Part shown: positions 37,744-49,300 of the stretch, one piece after another
Layout: the number at the start of each line of letters is the position of its first letter
How positions within the stretch are numbered: the stretch's first letter is position 1
Origin: Diphasiastrum complanatum
Lineage: Eukaryota; Streptophyta; Lycopodiopsida; Lycopodiales; Lycopodiaceae
NCBI GenBank assembly: GCA_029204225.1
Contig: CM055100.1
Location: forward strand, 13,215,543 to 13,271,016
Direction of reading: 5' to 3'
Length of the DNA: 55,474 nt
The notes under the pieces: generated by a model
Told to the model about the DNA's origin: nothing
Databases searched by the model: none
What the model saw: the letters and a program-made list of their open reading frames with translations, nothing else
Made by a program: the position numbers and the translations under genes

Positions 37744-39860
37744 TGGTATCAGACCTTCACAGGAGGTGTAAGCTTGGAGAGACAAAAAAAACGGCTGGAA
37801 GAAATTCTTCTTGATGTATTTTGAAGGTTTTGGAGCTCACAATTATTAGTGGGGAACAAAGACACAGTCCCGGAGGCATCGGAAAGGCCAAGGCAGCATC
37901 AGACAGATTGAAAATCTGTTGAGTGGGAGAAATTTTTCAATTTTTTTTAGTCTTTGTGAGAAGTGTCATTTGTCAGAGAGTTGTGCCAAGAAATCTCTCA
38001 TTTGTTTGTTTGGGGTACTGCAAATCACACCAGACAGTGTCTAGTACTGCCATTTAGAGCTTTGAGGCTTCATACCTTTCACATTACTGATATTTGTCTG
38101 TTTGAACGATCACTCGTTTCAAAATCTAAGCAAAGAAGAGGCGACGTAGCCACCGTGCCGAAGTAGAAAATCTGGAATATTCCCTCTGAAAGTTCTTATA
38201 TTTTTTTTTTTTCCGTATCAATATCGGATCCAAGCACGCTAGCTGAAGAGAAACCCGAGTAGTCGTACATCCGCACTTCAGTCCGATATTGTTCGTACTG
38301 ATATCGAATCCAAGCGCACGAGCTAAAGAAAATTTTGAGTAGTTGTACATCCGCGCTCCAATCCGATATCACATGCTCCAATATCAGGTCCACACGCACA
38401 AGTTAAGGAGGATCCTGAGCAGCCGTACTTCCGCGCTCCATTCCGATATCAGGTGTATAACCAGAAAAATATATAGTTTTGTGATGTGATAAATTACTTG
38501 ATCTGGACTCATCTGTTCATTAATGGCAACTCTAAGTGAGAGTGTCCTCAATGAGTCAAGCAAATTGGAAGGAGCCGGCAACTATGCAGTTTGGAAATTC
38601 AAACTGAAAAACATTTTGATGGAAAAGGAGCTATGGGAGATCGTGACAGGTGAAGAGACAAGGCCAGTGATTGAAGAAGATCAGCGGACATTTGACAGGA
38701 GAAAACGAAAAACAAAAAATGTCATCAACTTATCAGTTCGAGATGCAATTATTCCCTACATTTCGGATTCAGAAGGACCAAAAGAAGCATGAGATATGTT
38801 GAAGGCATTGTTTGAGACCACAAACACATCTCGAGTGCTATTCCTGAAGACGAAGTTGCACACATTGCGAATGGACGATGGTGCAACTGTTGCTGATTAC
38901 CTACTGAAGATCAAAGAGATTCGTGACCAATTAGCAGCAGTTGGAGAGCGAGTACAGGATCGTGAAATCGTGCAGTTGACTTTGAATAGTTTGAGTGAGT
39001 CACATCAAATGTTTGTGACAAGTATAGCCACATGGAAAAATCTTCCAACCTATGAAGAGTTAGGTGGATTGCTTTTGCAGGAAGAACAACGTCAAGAGAA
39101 CTTGAGTCATCACAATAGAGGATTTGATCAAGGTCTTGCAGTGAGAGGATGTGTTGGCAAATTTGGTCGTGGAAGCGATGGAAAATTGCTATATGTTAAA
39201 GGAATTGGAGTGGTACCAGTGAAGTTAGCCAGCGGGAAGATAAAGCGGATAAGCAATGTGCAATATGTACCTGGCTTAGCTAACAATCTACTATCTGTTG
39301 GGACGTCAACAACTCAAGGTTGAGTTTGACAGTGACAAATGTCTTATCAAATTAGTGATTCCTACAAGAGCTAGAGTCAACAGGAATTGACTCTACAAAT
39401 TGAATGCGAGATCTTTTGCTCAAGCTATGGTAAGCACTGTTGATAGTCGAAGTGATCTTTGGCATCATCGATTCGGTCATATTAGTGCTCAAAGTTTACA
39501 GATTCTCAAAAGAGGTAATCTAGTTATAGGATTGCCTGATATTTCTTTTGAAGGAAAAATTTGTAAAGGTTGCATTTTGGGAAAACAACACAGAGAGAGG
39601 TTTCTCAAAAGTGGAGCAAGGAGAGCCAGTGGCATCCTAGATCTTGTCCACAATGATCTATGTGGACCTATGCAGACTAGATCTCTTAGTGGCTACTATT
39701 ACTTTATCACCTTCATTGATGATTATAGCAGATGCATTTGGATTTATTTCATAAGCAAGAAATCAAATGCTTTTGCTAAGTTCAAGGAATTCAAGGCATT
39801 AGTTGAAAAGCAAACAGGATGTTGCATCAAAACTTTGAGATCTGATGGAGGTGGTGAGTA
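37744..39860 (+). pseudogene. Truncated copia C (PBS-like leader, gag, integrase)
   Basis: Begins with a PBS-like TGGTATCAGACC at 37744 and an untranslated leader. Gag starts at 38523 (MATLSESVLNESSKLEGAGN) with stop TGA 38790-38792, and continues as MLKALFETTNTSRVLFLKTK and LLLQEEQRQENLS. At about 39150 it passes in frame from gag (GFDQGLAVRG) to the C-terminal protease region (GIGVVPVKLASGKIKRISNV). The zinc knuckle and the protease active site are therefore missing. Integrase follows (LWHHRFGHI, CKGCILGKQHRERF, HNDLCGPMQT, FIDDYSRCIWIYF) and ends abruptly at LRSDGGGE (39858). It is a different copia lineage from A and B, nearer to Tnt1/Sto-like gag in wording. It has no LTRs of its own here. 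Confidence 0.85.
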
Positions 39861-40054
39861 GATTCTTTTTATCTTTTTTCTCAAAAGTTTCTTCCATATG
39901 GTCCAATCAAAACACTCAAATTTGAAATTTACGTAACGTAGCCCCCTCAAATTGATTTTCTTTTCTTTTTAAAAGAACTGTAATTTTGCTTCGGGGGTAG
40001 CCCGTAAATAAGCCATTTTATTTGTAATATAGTATGCAACTCAACAAAAAATAG
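39861..40054. other. Repeat-like junction sequence
   Basis: Starts where copia C integrase stops. 39903-39940 is the reverse complement of 21035-21073. It appears to be part of the same repeat family as the hairpin that follows. Confidence 0.5.
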
Positions 40055-40385
40055 TGTAACTTTTGAACGTAGCTCGGATTGAGACAATTACGGTGCCATT
40101 AGAAAGCCCTTGACGAGAGCTTTTCAATGACACCAAAATGACCCAGTTCCGAGCTACTATTAAGAAGTTATGGCCTGTCAAAGTTTTGGTCGGTCAAACT
40201 GGTCAACTGTGCTTGAAAGAGATATCGGGTTGACCAAGTATTGACCGACAAAAACTTTGATTGGCCATAACTTCTTAACAATAGCTCAAAACTAGGTCAT
40301 CTTGGGTGTCATTGAAAAGCTCTCATCGAGGGCTTTCTAATGGCACCATAATCGTCTCAATCCGAACTGTCGTTCAAAAGTTATG
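40055..40385. repeat. Long inverted repeat (arms about 150 bp, 22-nt loop)
   Basis: The left arm (about 40055-40206) runs from GTAACTTTTGAACGTAGCTC through GTGCCATTAGAAAGCCCTTG to TTTTGGTCGGTCAAACTGGT. The right arm (about 40229-40385) is its imperfect reverse complement, ending GTTCAAAAGTTAT. The loop is about 40207-40228. Several mismatches and small indels are spread along both arms. A transcript would fold into a long hairpin. No TSD or coding was seen. Confidence 0.8.
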
Positions 40386-40519
40386 ATTATTTTCAGCCAC
40401 AGACTATACTAGGCACATAATAGCTAACCATTGAAGACTGTGGGCAGAAAAAAAATTTGTTTTAGTATTTTACATTGTTAAGAAATTGTCATCCTACGTG
40501 GCAATCCTTATAGGGCCCT

Positions 40520-40670
40520 TTCAAAGGCCAAATTTTTTCTAATGAATCTGAAGTAATCACTGAACCTTTTGATGAGGGAGCAAAAGTACAGGTCAAGAAG
40601 GAAGTGGATTTTGATATAGAAAATCCATTGGACAAAGGCAAGGCTGAATCCTTCTTTGAGCAGATTTGAC
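40520..40670 (+). other. Orphan acidic coding-like fragment
   Basis: One frame reads IFSNESEVITEPFDEGAKVQ and continues, acidic and Lys-rich, to a TGA near 40669. It is protein-like and unrecognised. It could be a linker region from the pol gene of copia C, past the inserted repeat. Confidence 0.3.
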
Positions 40671-42336
40671 TAATTATGTAGATTTAATTTCTCTAAATGC
40701 AAGTATGTCGTCAACAATTTTTAATCTGACAATGAATCTCATAGTCCACCATAGCCAGGATGCGCTACTGGCCTTTTAATGATTACTACATTTTTGCATC
40801 CAATGTTGGCCTATAAATGCATTCTTCTCACAAGAATGAATAGCAAACATCAATTGTTTCTCTATCAAATATTTATCATGCATTGCATTTCACTTCTTTT
40901 GATCTCCATTACTAACATCATTTCAATTATGGGATATATCAACTCTAAAATTTATAAATGATAAGCTCTTTCAAAAATTCATTTATGCGTAAAAAATTGT
41001 TGGGATACTTAACAATGGAATTTCATTCTTACTATCTGTTATTGTTGTCCATGTTTTTAGAGCCCCCAAGTCATTACATTGTTAATTTAAAACCTCCAAT
41101 GTCCAGGGGCTAAACTCACGAAACTCGCAATTAATTTACTCTCAAAATGTCTAAACTCTTTTCAAACATATGAAGTAGTTAAATAGTAAGCTTTTTTGCA
41201 TGCAACAAGAATGTTTACTTTCAAAGTGGCATGCCTTCAATAAGATATTCATCATGACCTACAAATTAAGGTCTAAATTTGATAATTCTAAAGGCAAAAC
41301 AACAAAGATCACAAAGTTGTTGTGAATGTGGTGATATAGTTGAACATATTAAATGCAACTTATTACGACTAAAACTAAATTTGATTATTTTAGAGTGAAA
41401 CAACAAAGTCTATCGACTTGTTGAGAATATGGGGACGTAGTTGAATGTATCTTAAGACACTTCATGAAGATATTCTTGTACATAGCTATAATATTGTATG
41501 GCATTGATACTTTTATAATAAAGGCAATTGTAGGGCCGGAACTTGTCTTTTTACCTTTCACCGTCACTTCAAGTGGAATCCAAGTTTGAGGAGTAGAGTG
41601 TATTGGTTCACTGCATTTAAGAATTCTCGAGAAACTGAACATTATAACTTACAACATCAAGAGAGCCTAGAGGAACAATAAAGCGTGATCTTCAATTTAT
41701 TATATCCTCCATGCTAAGTTCTAAGTTCATCAACTAATATATGCAGCATATTTTCAACTTCATCACTGTTCTGAATAATTAAGCCATTCAATCTAATCAT
41801 TATGTTACAGAGCATCTGAAACTTATGAAGAACGCGTATTAATGTTGAAACTGCATATACGGTTTCTGGATCATTAGTTTTCAGTATTGATCTATGTTTT
41901 ATCTTAATTATCAAATGTAGAAAAAAGCACAGCTTTAGTGTTACTCTACCATACAAGATTGAACAGAGTATATAATCAGTTTTCAAGTTTCACCCTTATA
42001 TCTATCCAGGACTAGAAATGAAAAACATCTTATGATACTTGCAAAAGTTTGATGTCAATTCTTTGCAAGAAATTTGACTCTTCATCCTAGGCCTCCTGGA
42101 CCTTCTCAAAGTGTATGATTTTCTTGCTAGTTTAGCCTTTGCATATAAGGGCCTGAATTAAATATAGCCTTGACCCCCCATGTGAAAATTTCAATATCAT
42201 CACCATGCCAAGATAGCAGGGTTAGATTGAAACGCATTATATTTTGCAGTCTAAGGTCGTGCTTTAAATCAGAAATCTAGACATTGTGATTTTTTATTTA
42301 TCTCTACAGGAAAGATGCTGCTGATTTTTATTTTTG
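40671..42336. other. Intergenic, no recognised feature
   Basis: About 1.7 kb downstream of the transporter gene. Short open stretches at 41385-41642 and 41714-41986 (minus) match nothing I know. The part next to 42337 should contain the transporter's 3' UTR and polyadenylation site. Confidence 0.5.
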
Positions 42337-44199
42337 TCAATGACGCAGTTCTTGATTGTTAGGTAGTTGCAAGTCTGGGCCTATCTGTTCCTTCTCTGGT
42401 GAATTTGTCAGCCGGGCTGCATTCTCCTTGTAGAAAGCTCGTGTTCTGATTGTGAGAATTACCCCGAGAATGCATCCAATTGCGCTCACACCAGCCATAA
42501 TCAGGAAAGCATCTTCGTAACACTGCTTTCCAACACATAAAAGAGCTTTGCTGTGTCCTGCAGAGGCCGGACTAGGCGAAGGAGCAATATGGCTAGCTCC
42601 AGAAGTTAGCGTATGCGCTTTGTGTTCCTTCTCTGCTTCATGATCATACAGTCTTCCACCAACTAGAACGGACATCAGCTGAGTTCCAAGAGGTAGCGAC
42701 ATAGCGGCGATGTTGTAGAGTGTTCCGAAATACGTTAGCCCAAAGATCTCAGATACAATGATGAACAAAATAGGGGCTTGGAAGCCGTAGCAGAAGCCGA
42801 CAAGGATGGATCCCAAATAAAGTGCACCAGGCACAGCAAATGCGAACAAGAGATGGCCGATGCATCCTATCGCGAGTGGAAGCGCGTAGAACAATGGCCT
42901 AGGGATGGAATATCTGTGCAGGAAGAACTCGGAAGCAAATCCAGATGAGACTCTTCCCATGAAATTCCATATGCTTACCAGCGAGACAAAGGTGCCGGTT
43001 TGTAGGGAGGAGAATCCGAGCGATGAGCCAAGCTGACCGAGGTTGTCGATCGCCATCAATCCTGTGCCTAATGCACAAGTTGAAATTATGATAAGCAGCC
43101 AAAAATCTAGTTTGAGAAGAGCTTGTACGACTGTGTGATTCTCCCCTCGGCTTATCTTTTGTCCAAATCCTCCGAACAGGCCTTGTGCGAGAGCTTTCAA
43201 ACTGGGTTTGACTACTGTAGCTGTAGCTGACTGGTTGTAGCTGGCTGGAGCTGAGGATGGCGCCTGGAGGGATCGAGTTTCTTTCTGTGGATCGTTAGCA
43301 GCATTTAGTTTTTTGGTCGGCCCCTCAAAATCTTTACCATTAATTGCATCCCTGCTCGCAGACATGGTAGCTCTAGATTTTCCGTCTTCTATAACAAAAT
43401 GGAAGACAACCCCTAGAGGGAAGAGAAGAATAATTATGGCAATGCCTGCAAGAATTTGGTTCTCCCTGTGGCTGACTTTGATCAGCTTCTGAACTAAGAT
43501 CACGAGCAGCAGGTATAAGGCCAAGAACACGGACATCCATAGGAGGAAGTAGAATCTGCGTATCTCGTTGCCTTCTTTTGTGGGAGGCTGTGGACGGATC
43601 AGAAACATGAAGCTGAGGAAAACGATTGTGGGCAGCCACATGACAAGCAGCACGAATGAGCTGGGATTGTTGCCATAGATTGCATGGTAGATCAGAGAAA
43701 GAATTGCTCCGCTTAGTCCAAAGAATCCTTTCAACAGGCCGAGTACAAATCCTCTATTTCCTGGGAAATTCTTTATGCCTGTGACAATGACGCCTGTGTT
43801 GACAAACGCTGTGGCATTGAAACAGATGAAGTGATACAGACTCATCTGCCAAACACTCGGTGGAGCTATTCTCTCAGTGATCCCCAGCCATATCACCAAT
43901 GATCCTACTACATTGAGGATTGAGCCTAGCACAATGACCAGCCATGGACCGGCAAAGTCCTGCAGCAGTCCAGCAACTATGCCGAGGTTGTTTCCTAGAT
44001 CCTTGTAGAACCCAATTGTAGTAATCTCCTCCTGGGTATATCCCAAGGTGAGTTTCATGGTCTGAGAGTAGTTACCGAATGCATAGACAGTGCCATTGCA
44101 GGCCATGATGAAGCAGGATGCAACCATGGTCATCCATCTGCTCTTGACAAAGTCTTTCAGGAGCTGGTACTTTCTCTGAGCAGGAAATGATTCAGCCAT
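42337..44199 (-). CDS. Nodulin-like / NFD4-type major facilitator transporter
   Basis: An intronless, uninterrupted gene of 620 codons. I start it at the ATG at 44199 (MAESFPAQRKYQLLKDFVKS); the longer frame to 44283 begins with TTG and would lie over the 5' UTR. Residues about 20-265 form the Nodulin-like domain, with SRWMTMVASCFIMACNGTVY, QEEITTIGFYKDLGNNLGIV and NTGVIVTGIKNFPGNRGFVL typical of the family. A cytosolic, Ala/Ser/Pro-rich loop (about 280-345) precedes a second six-helix MFS half (DFWLLIIISTCALGTGLMAI, SSLQTGTFVSLVSIWNFMGR). The C-terminus is short and hydrophilic. About 12 membrane helices are expected, so it should be an integral membrane carrier. The family includes Arabidopsis NFD4 and nodulin-like proteins; substrates are mostly unknown. 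It is GC-richer than its surroundings and has the look of a live host gene. Confidence 0.92.
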   Translation of the reverse strand: MAESFPAQRKYQLLKDFVKSRWMTMVASCFIMACNGTVYAFGNYSQTMKLTLGYTQEEITTIGFYKDLGNNLGIVAGLLQDFAGPWLVIVLGSILNVVGSLVIWLGITERIAPPSVWQMSLYHFICFNATAFVNTGVIVTGIKNFPGNRGFVLGLLKGFFGLSGAILSLIYHAIYGNNPSSFVLLVMWLPTIVFLSFMFLIRPQPPTKEGNEIRRFYFLLWMSVFLALYLLLVILVQKLIKVSHRENQILAGIAIIILLFPLGVVFHFVIEDGKSRATMSASRDAINGKDFEGPTKKLNAANDPQKETRSLQAPSSAPASYNQSATATVVKPSLKALAQGLFGGFGQKISRGENHTVVQALLKLDFWLLIIISTCALGTGLMAIDNLGQLGSSLGFSSLQTGTFVSLVSIWNFMGRVSSGFASEFFLHRYSIPRPLFYALPLAIGCIGHLLFAFAVPGALYLGSILVGFCYGFQAPILFIIVSEIFGLTYFGTLYNIAAMSLPLGTQLMSVLVGGRLYDHEAEKEHKAHTLTSGASHIAPSPSPASAGHSKALLCVGKQCYEDAFLIMAGVSAIGCILGVILTIRTRAFYKENAARLTNSPEKEQIGPDLQLPNNQELRH

Positions 44200-44295
44200 C
44201 ACTCTTCTCTTCCAGTTGCTCCAAGAAAGTTCAAAGAGAGCGCCAGAGAAAAGAGAGTGAGAGAGCGAGCACAGGTGCACCAAAAGTGGTGTGAT

Positions 44296-44305
44296 ATTAT
44301 ATATA
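44296..44305 (-). promoter_or_regulatory. TATA box of the transporter gene
   Basis: TATATATAAT on the minus strand, about 97 bp upstream of the ATG at 44199. A second CTATATAGA lies at 44322-44330. A pyrimidine-rich leader (CTCGCTCTCTCACTCTCTTT) follows, as in plant 5' UTRs. Confidence 0.55.
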
Positions 44306-44486
44306 GTTGGAACGTGTGTACTCTATATAGCGAAGATCAAGGAAAAGAAACAATAACAAGGAAATCGACGTTGGTGGCCTGAGTCACTAAGGGCGAGGGC
44401 CCACTTTTAAGCAAAGAGAGAGTTTCTCAAACTTAAAGGTCCCATTGGCAACCCAATAGTCAAGGTTTAATATATGCCATTGAAGT

Positions 44487-44600
44487 TGGGCTTGGCTCAC
44501 TCAACCAAGTATATGACTTGGCTAGCACTATGTTTGTGTTAGGTTTGGCTCACTCAACCAAGTATGTGAATGGACTAGCACCATGTCTGGGACTGTGAGC
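44487..44600. repeat. Two-copy tandem duplication, about 57 bp
   Basis: TTGGCTCACTCAACCAAGTA with downstream ACTAGCACYATGT occurs at 44492 and again at 44545. The sequence lies between the transporter promoter and the older copia relic. Confidence 0.7.
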
Positions 44601-44649
44601 TTTATTCAATGTCAAAGTCACATAGGTTGTCTTATTCTAGATCTAGTAC

Positions 44650-45674
44650 AATGTTTGGATGTGCATTGTACTAGTGCTTTGCCTGAGTAATGGTGGAGCA
44701 AAGATGTATGTGACTTGCATTAATGACTTTAGTAGATATTGTTGGATCTATCCTCTAAAGGGTAAAAATGAAATCCTTACAGTTTTTTTCAAGTTCAAGA
44801 ATGCTATGGAGAGTCAATTCAACATGAAGATCAAGTGCTTGAAGTTGGCAAATGGAGATGAAGACCTATCAACAAAGTTCAAAGGGGTTTGTATCGCACA
44901 TGGGATCAAGAGGGAGCTGTATGATCCAACCTTGTACATAAATTTTGATATAAATGGCATTGCACTTTTGTTGATTTATGTAGATGGCATAATTCTAAGT
45001 GGTGATAACACTGACATAGAGAAAACCAAGAAAGATCTATCTTTAGAGTTTGGGATGGTAGATCTTGGTCAACTTCACTTCATATTGGTAATAGATGTAC
45101 TTAGAGGTTCATATTTAATCTTCATTAGTCAATCTAAGTATGCTCAAAGTTTTCTCTATATATCTAAAATGCAAGATTGCAAGCATGTAGAAACACCAAT
45201 CATGGAGCAAGATGTAAAAGTGCTCAATAAAGGTGATGATCTTTCATGGACATCACTCTTTATAGGTAACTTATAGGATCATTGATGTGGATTACCATTA
45301 CTAGACCCGATTTATGCTTTAGTGTGTGTAGGCTAATTCAATACATGCAAGATCCATTGGTCATATATTGGAAAAGTGCAGAAAGGATCTTGAGATACCT
45401 CTCGAGCACTCTAGATCATGGAATTCTCTATAGAGGGGATGCAATTGATTTTCATGCCTTTTGTGACCGAATTTTGCAAGTGATAAGAGGGATCAAAATT
45501 CCACAAGTTCCTATGCAACATGTATTAGTGGAGGGGTTGTTTCTTTGTTTTCAAATAAACAAGAAACCATCTCACTCTCTTCTACTAAGGCCGAGTATAA
45601 AGCTCTCACAACATCAACAAAGGAGTTTCTTTGGATCAAAAAGCTACTAATGGAGCTCAAGGTCATGAGTTTAG
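44650..45674 (+). pseudogene. Older copia relic G, left part
   Basis: The frame 44659-45276 begins in integrase (NGGAKMYVTCINDFSRYCWI, FKGVCIAHGIKREL). It jumps in frame to the RT palm (YDPTLYINFDINGIALLLIY, then VDGIILSG), so the end of integrase and most of RT are deleted. The catalytic YVDD reads YVDG. RT thumb and the start of RNase H follow, with a frameshift near 45276 (WITITRPDLCFSV, RYLSSTLDHGILYRGD) and more decay up to FLWIKKLLMELKV. It is interrupted at 45674 by copia B and resumes at 52104. Confidence 0.85.
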
Positions 45675-46329
45675 TGTGAAAAATACAGATCCTAAGTGGA
45701 TCTAAACTCCAAGATCATTGGCTTGAATGCTTGCACTCCAAACTACATAAGCTAGGAATTGGCAACACATTCTATGCTACCTAGAATGCAAAGAACTTGA
45801 TCAAAAAGCATTTATCACAAATGGAAACTTCCATAAACATCAAGTGCGGCCCAAAATAGCATTATACAGTCCATAATACATCAGCCTATCACTTTTGGAA
45901 AGCACCTAAGATCATACACAATAGCTTGAAGACAATACACACAACAATGCTCTCAATGGAGGAAGAAACAATGACAATGATCTATTGATCTCAATGAAGC
46001 ATACAAAAGGTTTCTCCAACCTGTTCTCCACGACTTCCCTACTATTTATGGATGAGGAAGATGACTCTCTCTCCTCTCTCTAGAAGGTACTTGACCCTAG
46101 ATATTCCCTATATAGGAAAAATAGCTAAAAATGGCTTATATGACCAAAATACATCAAAATGGTCTCATTTTGAAGGGTATGAAGTTTGACACTTCATCAT
46201 ACTGAAAAAATACAGTAAATAAAAACATTGTGGCCTGGTTCACACGTGTGAAACTCCAGAACCAAAACTATTTACAATTTTATCCAATTTAGGCCTCAAA
46301 CTAGCTAGGAAATGTTGACAATTTTCACA
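45675..46329 (-). repeat. 3' LTR of copia B
   Basis: 655 bp. Its first five bases (minus strand, 46329-46325) supply the last codon and the TGA stop of gag-pol. Confidence 0.95.
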
Positions 46330-49300
46330 CTCCCTCTTCAACATTGGATGCTAGTTTCAACATAGTCTTTGAGCACATTCCAAGATTAGATCTATGCATT
46401 AAATATAGGTCCTTTCCCAATGGTTTGTTGAAGATATCAGCCACACACTCCTTTGAAGAGACATGTTGAAGCTCCACCTCTTTGGCAATGACTTGATCTC
46501 TCACAAAATGGTGAGCAATCTCAATGTGCTTGCTCCTTGCATGAAAAACAGGATTGCTTGCCAAGCTTTGGGCTGAAAGGTTATCACAAAGTATGATTGG
46601 AGTCTTCTCTGGTTCCAGCAAGTGAAGATCCAATAACATCCTCTTGATCCAAAGAATCTCCTTGGTGCATGTTGTTAATGCCTTGTACTCGGCTTCGGTG
46701 GAAGATAGAGAGATAGTTGGTTGCTTCTTTGATAGCCATGAGACCACTCCATCTCCAAGATAGATTGCAAAGGCACTTGTTGACTTCCTATCCATTTGAT
46801 CACCTGCAAAATCTGAATCTGAAAATCCACAAAGGTTAGGTGTAGTACCTCCATACAAGATGCCAAAATCTCTAGATCCCGAGATGTATCTAAGTACTCT
46901 CTTTCCTAGCTTCCAATGAGCCTCACTAGGATCTTGTATAAATTGACTTAGTTTACCAACCACAAAGCTTAGATCAGGTCTTGTGATGGTTAACCATATA
47001 AGAGATCCTATTAGCTTTCTATAGAGAGTAATGTCCTTGAAGGATCTTTCATTACTTCTTGTAGTTAGCTTTACATTTGATTCCATAGGAGTAGAAACAA
47101 CTTTACAATCTTCCATATGAAACCTTTTTAGAATAGAGTTAACATACTTTTCTTGACATATGAATGTAGATTTAGAAGTTCTAATAATCTCTATTCCTAA
47201 GATATAATGAAGTTTACCAAGATCTTGAATTTCAAACTCTCTTTTGAGTGCCATCTTGATTTCATCTATATCTAGATTGTTACCACCACTTAAGATAATG
47301 TCATCAACATAGATCAAAAGTAAAGTGATATCATTTTCATTCAATCTAAAGTAGAGAGAATGATCATACTCACTCATAACAAAGTTTTGAGAAAGTAAGA
47401 AGGAATTGAGCTTAGCATACCAACTCCTTGGTGCTTGCTTTAGCCCATACAAACTCTTTTGGAGATAGCACACATGATTAGGCTCATCATGTGAAACATA
47501 GCCCTCGGGTTGCTCCATGTAAATATCTTCTTCAAGATCACCATTCAAGAAGGCATTAGTAACATCCATTTGCCACATATCCCAATCATAAAGAGTTGCA
47601 AGAGAGATTAGGATTCGAATAGTTACCATCTTTGCCACGGGTGCAAAGGTCTCATCATAGTCAATACCATATTCTTGAGCATACCCCTTTGCCACCAACC
47701 TTGCCTTGTACTTGTTGATTGATCCATCTTGATTTGTCTTGATCTTGAAGATCCACTTACAACCAATTGCCTTCTTGTCCTTTGGAAGCTTTACCAACCT
47801 CCATGTGTTGCTTTTGATGAGTGCTTGATGCTCATGATCCATGGCTTGGATCCATTCCTTCTTTTGAATTGCTTCACCTACACAAGTTGGTTCATCAAAA
47901 GAGGTAAGAAAAGCAAAGTTAGAGTTGTCCACCACTTGCTTTCCTTTTTCATCATAGGTTAGCCTTGATGGCTTAGCCCTTTGCCTTTGAGTCTTCCTTG
48001 AAGTTTGCTTTGGAGTGGCATCTCCATCTTCATCCAAGACATCTTGCACATCATGATGATTAGTAGGCACATCAACATCAACATCAACAACATTGAAAAC
48101 ATTCTCTTCATGAAAGATGACATCCCTACTTATGACAACTTTCTTTGTAGAAGGAATGTACACTTTGTAAGCCTTGCTTACTTCACTATAGCCAACAAAC
48201 ACACCCTTCTTTGATGAAGGATCTTCTTTAGTTCTATCATCAAGTGTGATATTGACAAAACATGTACATCCAAAGATCCTACAATGCTTGACACTCGGCC
48301 TTCTACCATAAAGAACCTCATGAGGAGTTTTACCATCCAAGGAAGCACTTGTCCATCTATTACATAGATAGTTAGCACATGCTAAAGCTTCCCCCCAAAA
48401 AGACTTAGCAAGATTAGCATGTAGTCTCATTGCCTTGGCACATTCACAAAGGGTTCTATTCTTCCTCTCGGCCACTCCATTCTGTTGTGGAGTCCTAGGA
48501 CTAGACATCTCCCTCTTAATCCCATGTGCTATACAAAAGTCTTTGAACCTATTTGAGGTGTATTCCCCTCCATTATCAGATCTTAAGCATTTGATCTTTG
48601 TATTGAATTGGTTTTCCATTTCATTCTTGAACTTGACAAATGCAGCAAACACTTCATCCTTACTTTTAAGAAGATAGATCCAAGTATACCTACTAAAGTC
48701 ATCAATGAAAGTTGCATACATCTTTGCCCCACCATTGCTAGTTGTACTAGAAGAATGAATATCAGAATGCACAAGTTGAAAAGCTTCTTTAGATCTAGAA
48801 GTAGATCTAGAATAAGCAAGTCTATGAGATTTGGACAAGGCACAATGTTCACAAACACTATTGTTTGCAACAAGACTTTTAGGGAGACCAAGAACAAGCT
48901 CTTTCTTTGCCATTACCTCCAAAGATTTGAAGTTGGGATGGCCCAACCTCTTGTGCCAAACTTCTTGGTTTGTCAATTGCTCCCTAGCCATACATCCTTC
49001 ATGATTAGAGATCACACATGCATCAAGCTTGAAAAGTTTACCATGCCTCCTACCTTGAGCAATCAAGGATCCACATTTACTTATCAAACATGCATCTCCA
49101 ATGAACTCCACATCAAGTCCTTTGTCAATCATTTGACTTACACTAAGCAAATTCTTAGTGATTGAAGGAATGTACAAAACATTTTCAAGATTTGCTTTCC
49201 TATTTGTTGAAAGGGAAATAGGAATAGTGCCTATGCCTTTGATGTCACATTGACCATCATTTGCAGTGTAGATGATGTTACCTTCTCCCTCATAAGACAA

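Noticed and set aside
44200-44283. N-terminal extension of the transporter frame
   Set aside because: It begins with TTG and lies in the pyrimidine-rich leader downstream of the TATA box; the ATG at 44199 gives the family-typical N-terminus.
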